Assembly (NCBI GenBank): GCA_009829735.1
Contig: CM020618.1
Location: forward strand, 37,424,894 to 37,488,893
From: Pyropia yezoensis
Taxonomy: Eukaryota; Rhodophyta; Bangiophyceae; Bangiales; Bangiaceae
DNA: 64,000 nt
Direction: 5' to 3'
The position numbers and the translations under genes were made by a program. Within the stretch, counting starts at the first letter, position 1; the number at the start of each line of letters is the position of its first letter. Below the pieces are notes generated by a model. The model worked only from the letters and a program-made list of their open reading frames with translations, had not been told where the DNA came from and searched no databases. Shown here in pieces: positions 10,340 through 20,814 of the stretch.

Positions 10340-12540
10340 TGCGGCAGCCCCGGAGGTGTGTTTGACGGCGCGCCGCCCCGTTGAGATATGTGCGTGGCTG
10401 GCGACTGGGGGCGGTACCCTGTTTGCCGCCTCAGCGGTGCCGCGCGCCGATTGATGGGGTTGTGCCACGACGTCCGGCGGACGGCTGTGTGCATGGTCAC
10501 TGCCGGTGCTCGTTGGCGTCAGCGGCGTGCGATTTGTCAGCGGGGCTACCCATTGTGGCCGCCTGGCGGGTGGGCACACGTGGGCTGCTGGCGTGCCGAC
10601 TGCACGCGCAGTCTGGGGGGCGTTGACGGCCAGCGAACTAATAAGGTTGGCCACGCGGGGCCGAGCGGGTTCGCGTGCTGGAGGGGCGTCGCCGCGGGCA
10701 GCAGGCACGACGCGATGAATGTAGTCGCCGCCTTCGCTCGCCGGCAGCGACAGGCCGGACACGTTGTTTACTGTCGGTTGGGGTAGGGGCTTGAGTTCGG
10801 GTGCTTTTGGCTGGGGTGGCACTGTCGTGGGCGACGTCGGCGCTGGGTGCGCACCCCACCCATCCGGCGTGCTGCGCCAGGCGTTTCCCACGGCTGCGGC
10901 CGATGGAGTTGTCGACCCTCGGCGATAGCGCGGAGCGTGGATGCTCACGGGGGGGAGGCCTGGCCCATGTTGGCGGCACCTCCACGTCCTGGGGTCCCCG
11001 CGACGGGTGCGGGCGACGGGGCCGCTGCGGCTCCCGCCGCGGCTAGCACCAAGGATGGCCGGCTGGTCAGCATTGCTGTTACCCATCCTCTGCCACAAAG
11101 CGCGGCACGCCAGGGCACGCCAAGCTGCGAAGGAGGGCGAGGTGCAACCGCAAACGACCGTAGGGCTGTGGAGCTCCTAAGGATGACCGCCGGCCAGTGA
11201 GCGGAAAGCGAACGATATGCGAGTCGGGCGGAGTGTGCACTCCATAAAAAGAAAAGGACACAATGAGACCCAAGTACCCACAAACTCAACAGACTAAAAG
11301 GCACAAAAAAAACGCACAACATTGCAGCCCAGGCACTTCCATCCTTGCACTCGCAACGTTGCGTGGCCCCCCACCCGGGGTGCTCCACCCAGCCTAGAGC
11401 ACCATCGACGGATCTCCGGTCGAGGCTATGCCCCCCCGCGGCAGTCAGGCGCACGAGCTCAACGCGCAGCAGGTGTAGTGGCCGGTGCAAGCGGACGCGG
11501 CAAGGCGTTGGGCACGTGGCGGTGGATCAGAGGCAGCTACGGGGCGTACAGCCGACGAAAAGGCGCCAGCCGTGACCGGGTAAGGCCCGCCCCTCGGGCA
11601 CGCAATGACGGCAGTGCGGGGCTGCCGGGATCAGTGCGCAGACTGGCCGCCCAACATGCATCAATGCACTCCCACCCACGGCGCGGGGCGCAACCGGCCA
11701 CAGCCGCGCTCACCGGGCGCGCGTGGCCGCCGACGCTGGCAACAGGCTCATCGGGTGCGAGGGTCGGATGGCGGTCGAGCGGCGGCGCGGGGGCTTAAGT
11801 ATCGGCCGCAATCCACAGCAACCCTTTCACGGGTGGGCCTGGTGAGGCCCGCGACGGGCCACAAGGTGGAGGACAGGCATGACCAGAGGCGGTGCCGGGT
11901 GGCGGACGCCCCCATCGCGCGCCCTGCAGGTGCGCGGCCACGCTCCGGCATCAGGCCCCACCATGCGGGATGGTCCAGGCGCCGGGTGTGGAGGTGGTGA
12001 AGTTCGCGGCCCCGCCTGCGCGGTAGCCCGACCGCCAGACCACAAAAGCCCCATTATCCCCTTCCGCCAATGGCCACGCAGCCGACGGCCAAGCCCGCCC
12101 AGCACCCGCCTCAGCCGCGCCTACCGCCCGTTGCGCCCACACACGCCGCCGCCGCCGTCGTTGACCACCCGCCTGTGCAGCGACCGCACTACCCGCCATG
12201 CAGCCCACACCAGGGACTTGCGTTGTGGACCCGACGGCCGCTGCCGCGCAGCGTCGGCGACTACGCCTGAGGATTGGCGCTGCCACCAGCACCACCGCTC
12301 AATGAGCGAGGGACCCGGTCACCTTACAAAGTGGGGCAAGCAGCTACGCACGGGAACCACCGTTGGCGATACCCACAGACCACCAGGAATAAAGCAGATC
12401 TGCGCACTCCATCCGCAGCACGGACGTAGGCGCTCACAAAGCAGAAATCGCTCAGGAGCAAAGAGCCAACAGAGGACGGGACAGAAGAGTGCCGACACAA
12501 TTGCGAAGAACAATGGCATGGACCTCGTCCTATTGAAGCC
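10340..12540. other. Intergenic, gene-poor, with diverged repeats at its left end
   Basis: 2.2 kb downstream of the NLR-like gene's 3' end. The left part continues a set of imperfect repeats, recognisable by the phrase gatcgatgg followed by a ccggcggcc-type block (10066, 10215, and weakly near 10450). An A-rich stretch lies at 11235-11330. I see no gene. Confidence 0.4.
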
Positions 12541-15500
12541 CTACGCCCCTAAGCGTGCCATCCGAACCGTTCCGTCCCGGCAGCCAACAGCGACGCGGTC
12601 AGCATCGATCACGCAAAGCGAGGCAACACGAAGAGAGCACGCCACAGGACACGACCGCGGACCAGAGCTCAAGTCCACAAAAAAAACCGCTCCACTCCAG
12701 CAAATGGCAAACAGTCGCCCAGAGTGGTCGTCTACTACTTCAAACCGACAAGCAACACTCGGTAAATGGACAAGAGCAACAGCCTCAGGCGCATACGCAG
12801 GACCAGCGACAACATCCCAAACCCGCAGCGTCTTGTCGTACGACCCAGACACGACTCGCTGCACAGCCGCCCCGCCTCCATCCTCGCCACCATCCCCGAC
12901 CACGTCCACAACACAAACGCACGTCACCCAACCCTCGTGACCCTCGAGCACCCGCACGCACTCGCCGCTGTCCACATCCCACACCCGCAGCGTCTTGTCG
13001 TACGACCCAGACACGACTCGCTGCACAGCCGCCCCGCCTCCATCCCCGCCACCCCCGACCACGTCCACAACACACACGCACACCACCGAACGCTCGTGAC
13101 CCTCGAGCACCCGCACGCACTCGCCGCTGTCCACATCCCACACCCGCAGCATCTTGTCGTGCGACCCAGACACGACTCGCCGCACAGCCGCCCCGCCTCC
13201 ATGCCCGCCACCATCCCTGCCCACGTCCACAACACACACGCACCCCACCAAATCTTCGTGACCCTCGAGCACCCGCATGCACTCGCCGCTGTCCACATCC
13301 CACACCCGCAGCATCTTGTCGTGCGACCCAGACACGACTCGCCGCACAGCCGCCCCGCCTCCATGCCCGCCACCATCCCTGCCCACGTCCACAACACACA
13401 CGCACCCCACCAAATCTTCGTGACCCTCGAGCACCCGCACGCACTCGCCGCTGTCCACGTCCCACACCCGCAGCGTCTTGTCGCGGGACCCAGACACGAC
13501 TCGCTGCACAGCCATCCCTCCTACATGCCCGCCACCAACCCCACCCACGTCCACTACACACACGCACTTCACCAAATCTCCGTGACCCTCAAGCACCCGC
13601 ACACACTCGCTGCTGTCCATATCCCACACCCGCAGTGAACTGTCGTACGACCCAGACACGACTCGCTGCACAGCTGCTCCGCCTCCACCCCCGCCACCAC
13701 CCCCGCAACCATCGGTGCCCACGTCCAGGATACACAAGCACACCACGAGGTATTCGTGACCCGCACGCACCCACACGCACTCACCGCTGTCCACATCCCA
13801 CACCCGCAGCGTGCAGTCGTCGGATCCAGCCACAACTCGCTGCACAGCTGCCCCGCCTCCGTGCCCGCCACCATTCCCGACACTGTCCACGGCACACACA
13901 CACGTCACCCAACCCTCGTGACCCTCGAGCACCCGCACGCACTCGCCGCTGTCCACATCCCACACCCGCAGCGTCTTGTCGCCCGACCCAGACACGACTC
14001 GCTGCACAGCCACCCCGCCTCCGTGCCCGCCACCATTCCCGACACTGTCCACGGCACAAACGCACGTCACCCAACCCTCGTGACCCTCGAGCACCCGCAC
14101 GCACTCGCCGCTGTCCACATCCCACACCCGCAGCGTCTTGTCGTACGACCCAGACACGACTCGCTGCACAGCCGCCCCGCCTCCATCCTCGCCACCCCCG
14201 ACCACGTCCACAACACACACGCACGTCACCCAACCCTCGTGACCCTCGAGCACCCGCACGCACTCGCCGCTGTCCACATCCCACACCCGCAGCGTCTTGT
14301 CCCACGACCCAGACACGACTCGCCGCACAGCCGCCCCGCCTCCATCCTCGCCACCCCCGACCACGTCCACAACACACACGCACACCACCGAACGCTCGTG
14401 ACCCTCGAGCACCCGCACGCACTCGCCGCTGTCCACATCCCACACCCGCAGCATCTTGTCGTGCGACCCAGACACGACTCGCCGCACAGCCGCCCCGCCT
14501 CCATGCCCGCCACCATCCCTGCCCACGTCCACAACACACACGGACCCCACCAAATCTTCGTGACCCTCGAGCACCCGCATGCACTCGCCGCTGTCCACAT
14601 CCCACACCCGCAGCGTACAGTCGAAGGACCCTGACACCAGGAGAGTACGGCCGTCGGCGCTCTGCAGTTTGCAGCTGCATGTCACGCTGCTGCGATGACC
14701 AATTAGAAAGGCTAGTTCTTGTGGAAGAGGCAAAGGCTCAGGCCAAAGCAGTCGCAGCGTCATAGAGTCCTGGGAGGTGCGGGCAGCATCTACCAGCCGG
14801 CGCAAACGTGCGCGGGCAACTGTGGTATCAGGCGAGATCGACGGCAAACGCGCGGCGAGATCAAACGCTACCACCTGCGCAGGTGGATATCCCAAAGCGT
14901 CCGCCGCCGCCAGGGCCCCATCCACGACGGCAGCCACGCGCATCGCTAGCGGCATTCCAGACACCCGGCAGTCGGCCCGGTAGCCCACCGTCGCGTTGCC
15001 GTGGCGGACGACGCGCCAGGCAATCCAGTTCCATTCAAGCAGCAGGGACAAAAGCTCCTCCCGCAGGCGAGGGCCTCCTGCGTGAAGGTGGCGACAAAGT
15101 GCATGCTCCATGTAGCCGTCGCTGTTGGCGGGTAGATTCCACCACGGACGGCAACGGATGGCGTACCCCTCGCCGATGACGGGTTGCTGCTCAATCCCCA
15201 AGCGGGACCCGTAGTTGTTGACCAGCGCTGCATGGTGAATCTGCCTGTCCACAGTCTGCGGCACCAGCCTACCACGGACCCAGTCAACAATGAGGTCGTG
15301 CAGGCCGACCACTACGGTTCGAGCTTCTTCCCTCACCGTTGCCAGCGAGTGGCGAGCGATGATACGCAAGTGGCGCGCAGCGACTCCGACCTCCATCCCC
15401 CATAAAGCCGCCAGCGCGGGCAGAGGCAGCCACTCTTGTTTGTCGACAACACAGAGAGCCTTGTAGAGGCGCGCGTACAGGTCGTCCTCCGCACCATCGA

Positions 15501-17586
15501 CACACAACTGGCCGTAGCTGGCCATGAAGCAAGCCCAGAGAGAGCCCCCGGGGTGGAACTGCTCCAAGGATAGCGCCTCGTCTAGCTGATTCGCCGCGTT
15601 TGCCCACCCATCGGCACGCACCAACGAGCCCAGCACCGCCAAGGCCAGCGGCAGCCCTGCGGCAGCCTGGACAAGCTCGGCCAGCGCGTGCTTCTCGCTC
15701 TCATGGCTGGGCTTCTGCCGAGACCCGTAATGAAGTGCGTAAGCCAGCAGCATATCCGTCGCGCAATGCTGCTGCACCGTCCCGACGCTCACAATACAAC
15801 CAGGAGTGGAGTGACGGGCAATGAGATCCAAGCGAGTGGTGAAAATCAGGCAGCTGCGGCGACACCGGCCCACGGCGCTTACAAAGTGTCGCGCCAGCTC
15901 ATCATCCCAGCAGTCGTCCACGAAAAGAACGACGCTCTTGTCCGCCAAGGCGTCCCGCAGCCGGGCAGCAGCCGTGTCAATGGACGGCGCCAGGGTCACC
16001 TGCTGTTGCGTTAAGCAGGTAGCTACCGCTGCCATGTACTTGGTGGCCAGCTCACGGGTCGCTCCCTGCCCAAGGCTCACCCAGTACACGCCGTCAGGGT
16101 AGCGATCGCCCTCGGCGGCCACGCGCGCCGCCACGAGTTGTGCCACCGTTGTCTTGCCGACGCCCCCCATGCCGTACGTGCTGACAACACGCACACACGT
16201 CCCCGCAGCCGACGGCGCCGGATCACCCAGCACCACCTGCAAAAGCCGACACCATGGCCGGTCGGCATGGGCATCATCCCAATGGGCAACAACAGGTCCC
16301 GAAACGGGGGGAACAGCCAGCCACTCTTTCGCGTCGGTCAAAGCCCGCGATTGGTTGTCACGTTCCGCACCCTCCGCCTGTTCTTTGATTTCGGTGGTCA
16401 GTTTCATGTTTTCCATGGCCAGGTTCACATTGACGTTCAGCCGCAGCTCTGCAACCGCCGCCTTGCACGCCGTCATCTCCTTAACAAGCGCAAGCACCTC
16501 GTCCTTGCCCCGCACAGACGCCGCTTGCCGCAGGCGGGCGCCCCGCGACAGGGAGAGGCGAAACAGCTTCCCAGTGACGGCATCCAGAGTACCAGCCACC
16601 ACACCCACCTCAGCCAGAAGAGCCGCCGCGTTGGCCGACTCTACCTCTCGGAGCCTGGCGACAGCTGGAAACAGGTGGGAGCGCAACGTGTCCAGCAGAC
16701 ACCCACACTCGATCCGCAGGTCCTCGGCAATGCCCCCCATGGCTACCGCTTCGGTACAGACGCGCAAGGCCATCGACAGCGTCCCGACAATAAAAGCCAC
16801 ACAGGGTCCCGCCGACGAGACCGCATCAAAAGCGCCGCCACACAGGACGGCCGTGGTGATCCCAGCCACCGCCGCGGGGACGCCTGTAGCAAAGAAAACG
16901 TCAACCGCGTCAGCAAGCGCCCGCACACCCCCAACCCGTGGCCGCGCAGAAGGCCCCCCAACGCTGCCCTCCCCTTCTCCGCCTCCTACAAGCACCCGCT
17001 GCCATACCAATGACAGAGGTGCCGTGCGCAGCATGATCTGGCGCGACCACTCGTCCGCCACCGCCTGCGTCTCGGCTACAAAGTCAACACGGACACTGGA
17101 CGACCCCTTGTCCACAGACACCACGCTGATCACCCACTCCGCCTGCGCGTGGGTGCCCGGCAACCCGCTCCCACCGTGCTCCACCCGCACATCAAAGGAC
17201 CGCGTCCCATCGGGCTTGTCACGGGGTAGCGGGAAAAAGTGCCAGCCCCGCTGGGCGCCACCTTCCGTCGGCAGCGGGTGTCCCGGCAGCGGCTCCGAGT
17301 CGTCGTCGGCCGCCTCCCGATAGAAGAGCCCACAATGGAGCCACACGTCGACAGCTGCGTGCGGCTTCGCGCCATGGCGCAGCAACCGTTTGGCGCCGCT
17401 CAAGACCTTGGGCGCGCGGCTGGGGGTGGCGGCGAGCTGAAGGCGCCCCGCAAACGGCAGCAGCATCGCCCGCCACCCTTGCTTGTCACCGTCGTCTGGG
17501 AGGCCATAGACCCGCCGCCCCGCCGGGAGCGCACTCGGCTGTCCACCGACGGTGGCACGTGACCGAAAGGGGGAATGCCGGCGCAT
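12541..17586 (-). CDS. NLR-like STAND receptor: PH-like, helical/hydrophobic, NB-ARC, WD40 repeats
   Basis: 1681 residues, one uninterrupted exon. Residues ~35-190 resemble a PH domain, ending in an AVADEWSRQI helix. Residues ~220-275 are hydrophobic and Gly/Ala-rich; ~275-400 are helical, similar in pattern to MLKL/HeLo/RPW8-type bundles (my comparison, not proven). The NB-ARC core has the P-loop GMGGVGKTT (472-480), Walker B VVLFVDDCW (552-560), FTTR (582-585), GLPLAL (644-649) and LHDLIVDW (762-769) in the MHD position. From ~960 to ~1590 there are at least 12 WD40 blades of ~53 residues, nearly identical to each other, then a degenerate closing part. Known STAND proteins of this plan use the repeats as sensor, the NTPase as switch and the N-terminus as effector. 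A receptor for non-self or damage is inferred. ATG 17586 is the first Met of the frame. Confidence 0.85.
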   Translation of the reverse strand: MRRHSPFRSRATVGGQPSALPAGRRVYGLPDDGDKQGWRAMLLPFAGRLQLAATPSRAPKVLSGAKRLLRHGAKPHAAVDVWLHCGLFYREAADDDSEPLPGHPLPTEGGAQRGWHFFPLPRDKPDGTRSFDVRVEHGGSGLPGTHAQAEWVISVVSVDKGSSSVRVDFVAETQAVADEWSRQIMLRTAPLSLVWQRVLVGGGEGEGSVGGPSARPRVGGVRALADAVDVFFATGVPAAVAGITTAVLCGGAFDAVSSAGPCVAFIVGTLSMALRVCTEAVAMGGIAEDLRIECGCLLDTLRSHLFPAVARLREVESANAAALLAEVGVVAGTLDAVTGKLFRLSLSRGARLRQAASVRGKDEVLALVKEMTACKAAVAELRLNVNVNLAMENMKLTTEIKEQAEGAERDNQSRALTDAKEWLAVPPVSGPVVAHWDDAHADRPWCRLLQVVLGDPAPSAAGTCVRVVSTYGMGGVGKTTVAQLVAARVAAEGDRYPDGVYWVSLGQGATRELATKYMAAVATCLTQQQVTLAPSIDTAAARLRDALADKSVVLFVDDCWDDELARHFVSAVGRCRRSCLIFTTRLDLIARHSTPGCIVSVGTVQQHCATDMLLAYALHYGSRQKPSHESEKHALAELVQAAAGLPLALAVLGSLVRADGWANAANQLDEALSLEQFHPGGSLWACFMASYGQLCVDGAEDDLYARLYKALCVVDKQEWLPLPALAALWGMEVGVAARHLRIIARHSLATVREEARTVVVGLHDLIVDWVRGRLVPQTVDRQIHHAALVNNYGSRLGIEQQPVIGEGYAIRCRPWWNLPANSDGYMEHALCRHLHAGGPRLREELLSLLLEWNWIAWRVVRHGNATVGYRADCRVSGMPLAMRVAAVVDGALAAADALGYPPAQVVAFDLAARLPSISPDTTVARARLRRLVDAARTSQDSMTLRLLWPEPLPLPQELAFLIGHRSSVTCSCKLQSADGRTLLVSGSFDCTLRVWDVDSGECMRVLEGHEDLVGSVCVVDVGRDGGGHGGGAAVRRVVSGSHDKMLRVWDVDSGECVRVLEGHERSVVCVCVVDVVGGGEDGGGAAVRRVVSGSWDKTLRVWDVDSGECVRVLEGHEGWVTCVCVVDVVGGGEDGGGAAVQRVVSGSYDKTLRVWDVDSGECVRVLEGHEGWVTCVCAVDSVGNGGGHGGGVAVQRVVSGSGDKTLRVWDVDSGECVRVLEGHEGWVTCVCAVDSVGNGGGHGGGAAVQRVVAGSDDCTLRVWDVDSGECVWVRAGHEYLVVCLCILDVGTDGCGGGGGGGGGAAVQRVVSGSYDSSLRVWDMDSSECVRVLEGHGDLVKCVCVVDVGGVGGGHVGGMAVQRVVSGSRDKTLRVWDVDSGECVRVLEGHEDLVGCVCVVDVGRDGGGHGGGAAVRRVVSGSHDKMLRVWDVDSGECMRVLEGHEDLVGCVCVVDVGRDGGGHGGGAAVRRVVSGSHDKMLRVWDVDSGECVRVLEGHERSVVCVCVVDVVGGGGDGGGAAVQRVVSGSYDKTLRVWDVDSGECVRVLEGHEGWVTCVCVVDVVGDGGEDGGGAAVQRVVSGSYDKTLRVWDVVAGPAYAPEAVALVHLPSVACRFEVVDDHSGRLFAICWSGAVFFVDLSSGPRSCPVACSLRVASLCVIDADRVAVGCRDGTVRMARLGA
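12816..14640 (-). repeat. Array of ~12 near-identical WD40-coding units
   Basis: Tandem units of about 156-170 bp, each coding a blade of the form VVSGSxDxxLRVWDVDSGEC, then RVLEGHExxVxCVCVVD and a Gly-rich linker. Neighbouring units, for example those at 13140-13290 and 13290-13450, are almost identical in DNA. Differences cluster at the residue before D in SGSxD, the next two after D, and the two or three after GHE. One unit (about 13620-13800) is more divergent and longer. The order DL/G, RS/V, GW/T occurs in two places, suggesting duplication of a multi-blade block. Confidence 0.9.
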
Positions 17587-18889
17587 CCTGACAAAGGCAG
17601 CTGGTTGCTACCACCTCGCGCAAGGGCGCTGCACGCCCACGTTCCGCTGAGTCGCGTCTGCTGATCCCGTCCCGAGGTTATTCGGATCCAGGTGTCCCCC
17701 GCTCCCCGCCGGCAGCACTACGTCCGGCGCAGACGGCGACCAGAAAGCGGAAGGCCGCACCGCACGCGCACCGAGCTACCAGCGACCGACGCGCCAACAA
17801 CCGCGAGCGCCGCGGTCGCGCTGGTTGCGCTGCGTCCGCGACGGTGCTGCCACTAGCCCAGCATCGTCGTGCAACACGAGCGCCTCAAACATCGCCGTGG
17901 CCAGTCTCCCCACAGAGGGATATACCACATCCCCCGAGATACCGGCCATGGCCCGGCCGGCGCATGGCCACCCGCCAACCACTTGACTTGGTTCGTCAAA
18001 GGGCGGGGGGCTGCCAACCAGAGTGGTCCCTCGCGCGGTCACCAAGAGACGCTGGCAACAATGAACGCCCCCATCGTACATACGTGTACCCGGACGGACA
18101 GCACACACAGGGGACTGGCACAAACTCTTGTTTCGTTGATATTTCAGAGAAGATGTTCTGGGGCTGCTCATTCGCCGTTCATGACCGGCCACATACGGCA
18201 TCGTTTCACTGGGGGACTACTTTATGAAGTTGTTGCACAAGCAGAGAAGCATTAAATACGCCTTCGCACCTCCTTTTTGCAACTCTGCGTTTCGCCCTGC
18301 CCACCCACGGCGCGTCAGCATTCCCTCCCTCCCTTCCCCACTTCCCGCGTGCTCCCGTCACCGCCCACTCCACCTCCGCCCACCTCACCTCACCCTGGCC
18401 GGCGTCGTGCCGACGGCCTCCCCCCACCTCTCCTCCTTCCCGCCGTCGACCCGCGTGGCGTGGCGGGCCCTTGTGCGGCGACAGCCGCCGTCGCGACAGC
18501 GGGCGACCCCGCGACAGCGGCTGCGGGCGGGCAGCGGCTGCGGCTGCGGCGACGGCGGCAGCGGCGACGACCCGACAACGGCGGTGGTGGTGGCGGTGGC
18601 GGTTGGCCGTCTGCGGTGGTGGTGGGCCGGTGGGGAACGTGGACAGCGGTGGGCGGTGCGGGTAAGGGCGTTGAGGGCGGGAGCGGGGGGGTGGGTCAGG
18701 GGTGGCGGTTGGGCGGCGCGGCGGGGAGGGGGAGCGGGGGGCCCCGCGGCTGCCACGCCCCCTCCTTTCCCCTCCCCTCTTTCGTTGTTCCCTGGAACGG
18801 ACGGTGGCGGCGGCGGCGGCGGTGGCGGCGGCAGCGGCGGCGTCGGCGGCAGCCGCAGCGGGTGGCAGCCGCCGCCGCGTCGGCGGGGG
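17587..18889. other. Intergenic, divergent promoter region
   Basis: 1.3 kb between the NLR-like start (-) and the RING gene (+). The part at 18060-18300 is lower in GC; the rest is rich in CGG/CCG triplets. It may contain the 5' leader or further upstream coding sequence of the RING gene. No separate gene is supported. Confidence 0.45.
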
Positions 18890-18943
18890 ATGGCGCTCCC
18901 GCCCGGTGGGGTGGCATGGCCGCCTCCCCCCTTTCCCGTCGAC

Positions 18944-18991
<48 letters not shown>

Positions 18992-20783
18992 GGCGGTGGC
19001 GGCGGGAGCAGGGAGGCGGCCGCGGCGGCGGGCCCGCCGCGGCGGCGGCCGCCCGTCGCGGCGCTGTCGGCCGCGTCGGCGGCGCAGATCCAGACCATCC
19101 GCGAGCTGTGGCTGCTGCGGGAGCAGGTGCGTGTGGGGGGAGGAAAGGGGGGGGGGGGGGTGCCGCCGGGGGGCGCGTCGGCAGAGGAGGGGTGGCGGCT
19201 GTGGCGGGGGGGTGGGGGTGGCCGCGCGGAGGACGGGTGGGGCCGGTGGGGTGACGAGATGCGCAGGAGGGGGGGGGGGGGGGGCACGTGTTTTTTGGAA
19301 GGGGGAGGGGGGGGGCGGGAGGGGCACCCGCCGCATCGCACCGCCGCGCAGTTGGGCGGTGTCTTTTCGCCAGCCCCCGGGCGGCACACTGACGGCCCCG
19401 CCGCGCACGGCCCCGCCCCCCCCCTTCCGCTGCTTGACCGCCCCGCCCGCCCCCCTCTGTCATGGCCGCGCCGGTGCGCCGTCCCCTGCCACCCCTGCTT
19501 TGCCCTCCTTCCGCCCCCCCCCCCCCCCCACCCACCCCGGCGCTTCTCCCTCCTCCCCCCCCTACGCGGCGTCGCGCGCCCTAGGCACGCCTGCAAGTCG
19601 CCGAGCGCCGCTTTGTCAATGACCTCCACCGCGTGCTGGACCGCGGGGCGGGCCCGCCCGGCTCACGCCGCGGGTGGGGCATCCCGCCCCCCCCGCCGCC
19701 CCTGCCGCCAACCGCCGCCGCCGCCGCCGCTGCCGCTGCCGCTGCCGCGGGCGGGGGCGGGGGTGGGGGTGGTGGGGGCGTGGGGGCGCTGCCCCCCGGG
19801 GGGGTGCCCCCGCCGACGCCCCCGCCGCCGCCGCCACCCCACCGGGGGGGGCCCGTCCGGGAGCGGTGGACCGCCAACGCCGAGTCGGTCGCGTCGCTCG
19901 CCCGGCGGGGGTTTGTGACCAACCTGTCCCCGGCGTTCCGGGCCATGCTCGAGGGCGCCCCCGCCGCCGACAGCGAGCGGGGCGGTGCCAGCCGGTCTGC
20001 CGGGCCCGGGGGGGGTGGTGGCAGGGGGGACGGCGGAAGCCCGCGCCGCCGGGGTGGGGGGAGGGGGACTGGAGAGGAGGGCGACGCCGCTGAGGACGAC
20101 GACGGTGTCGGCGACGATGGCGCGGCTGGGACGGGCGACGCTGCGTCAGACGCGGACGCGGAGGAGAGCGGGGTGGAGCTGGATGGCCGCCGCGACAGCG
20201 ACGGGGGGGACTCGCTGTCGGATGAGGGCACCACCGCGATGGGCGTCGGTGGCGGCGGCGGCGGCGGCGGCGGCGGTGGCAGTGGCAGCGGCAGTGGCAG
20301 CGTCTCTGGCGGCGGTGCGGGGGGCGGGGCGGACGCCGCCGCCGCCGGCCGGCCGTCGCGGCCGCCGACCAGCCACTCGTTGGTCGCCGCGGCGGTGGCG
20401 GCGCTGACGGCGGCGCCCTCCCCCGCCGACGATGCCGACGCAGCCACCGACGCGGCGGGGCTGGTGCGGACGTCGTCGTGGCACGCGCGGCTGGCGTCGC
20501 AGCGGGCGGTGACGTCGGCGCTGGCGTCCGAGTTCCGCCACCACCTCGAGGGCCTCCTCGTCCGCCGCCCCGACGATGTGGGCCGCGACGGCGGGGACGG
20601 CGTAGGGGGGGGGGGGGGGGGGGGCGGAGGGCGTCGCGGCCGCCGTCGCCGCCGCGGCGGCGGTGGCGGTGGCGGCATGGACGCGCCGTCTGGGGACCCC
20701 CCCGACGAGGATGCCGACGGGGACGTGCGGATGGCGGGGGCTTGGGGGGGGGACGGCGACGGCGGGGGTGGCGGCGACGTTGG

Positions 20784-20814
<31 letters not shown>

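Noticed and set aside
12555-14765. Long + strand open frame over the WD40 array
   Set aside because: It is the antisense of the repeat units. Its His/Pro/Arg-rich repeats follow from the WD40 codons, and the - strand has clear NB-ARC and WD40 signatures.
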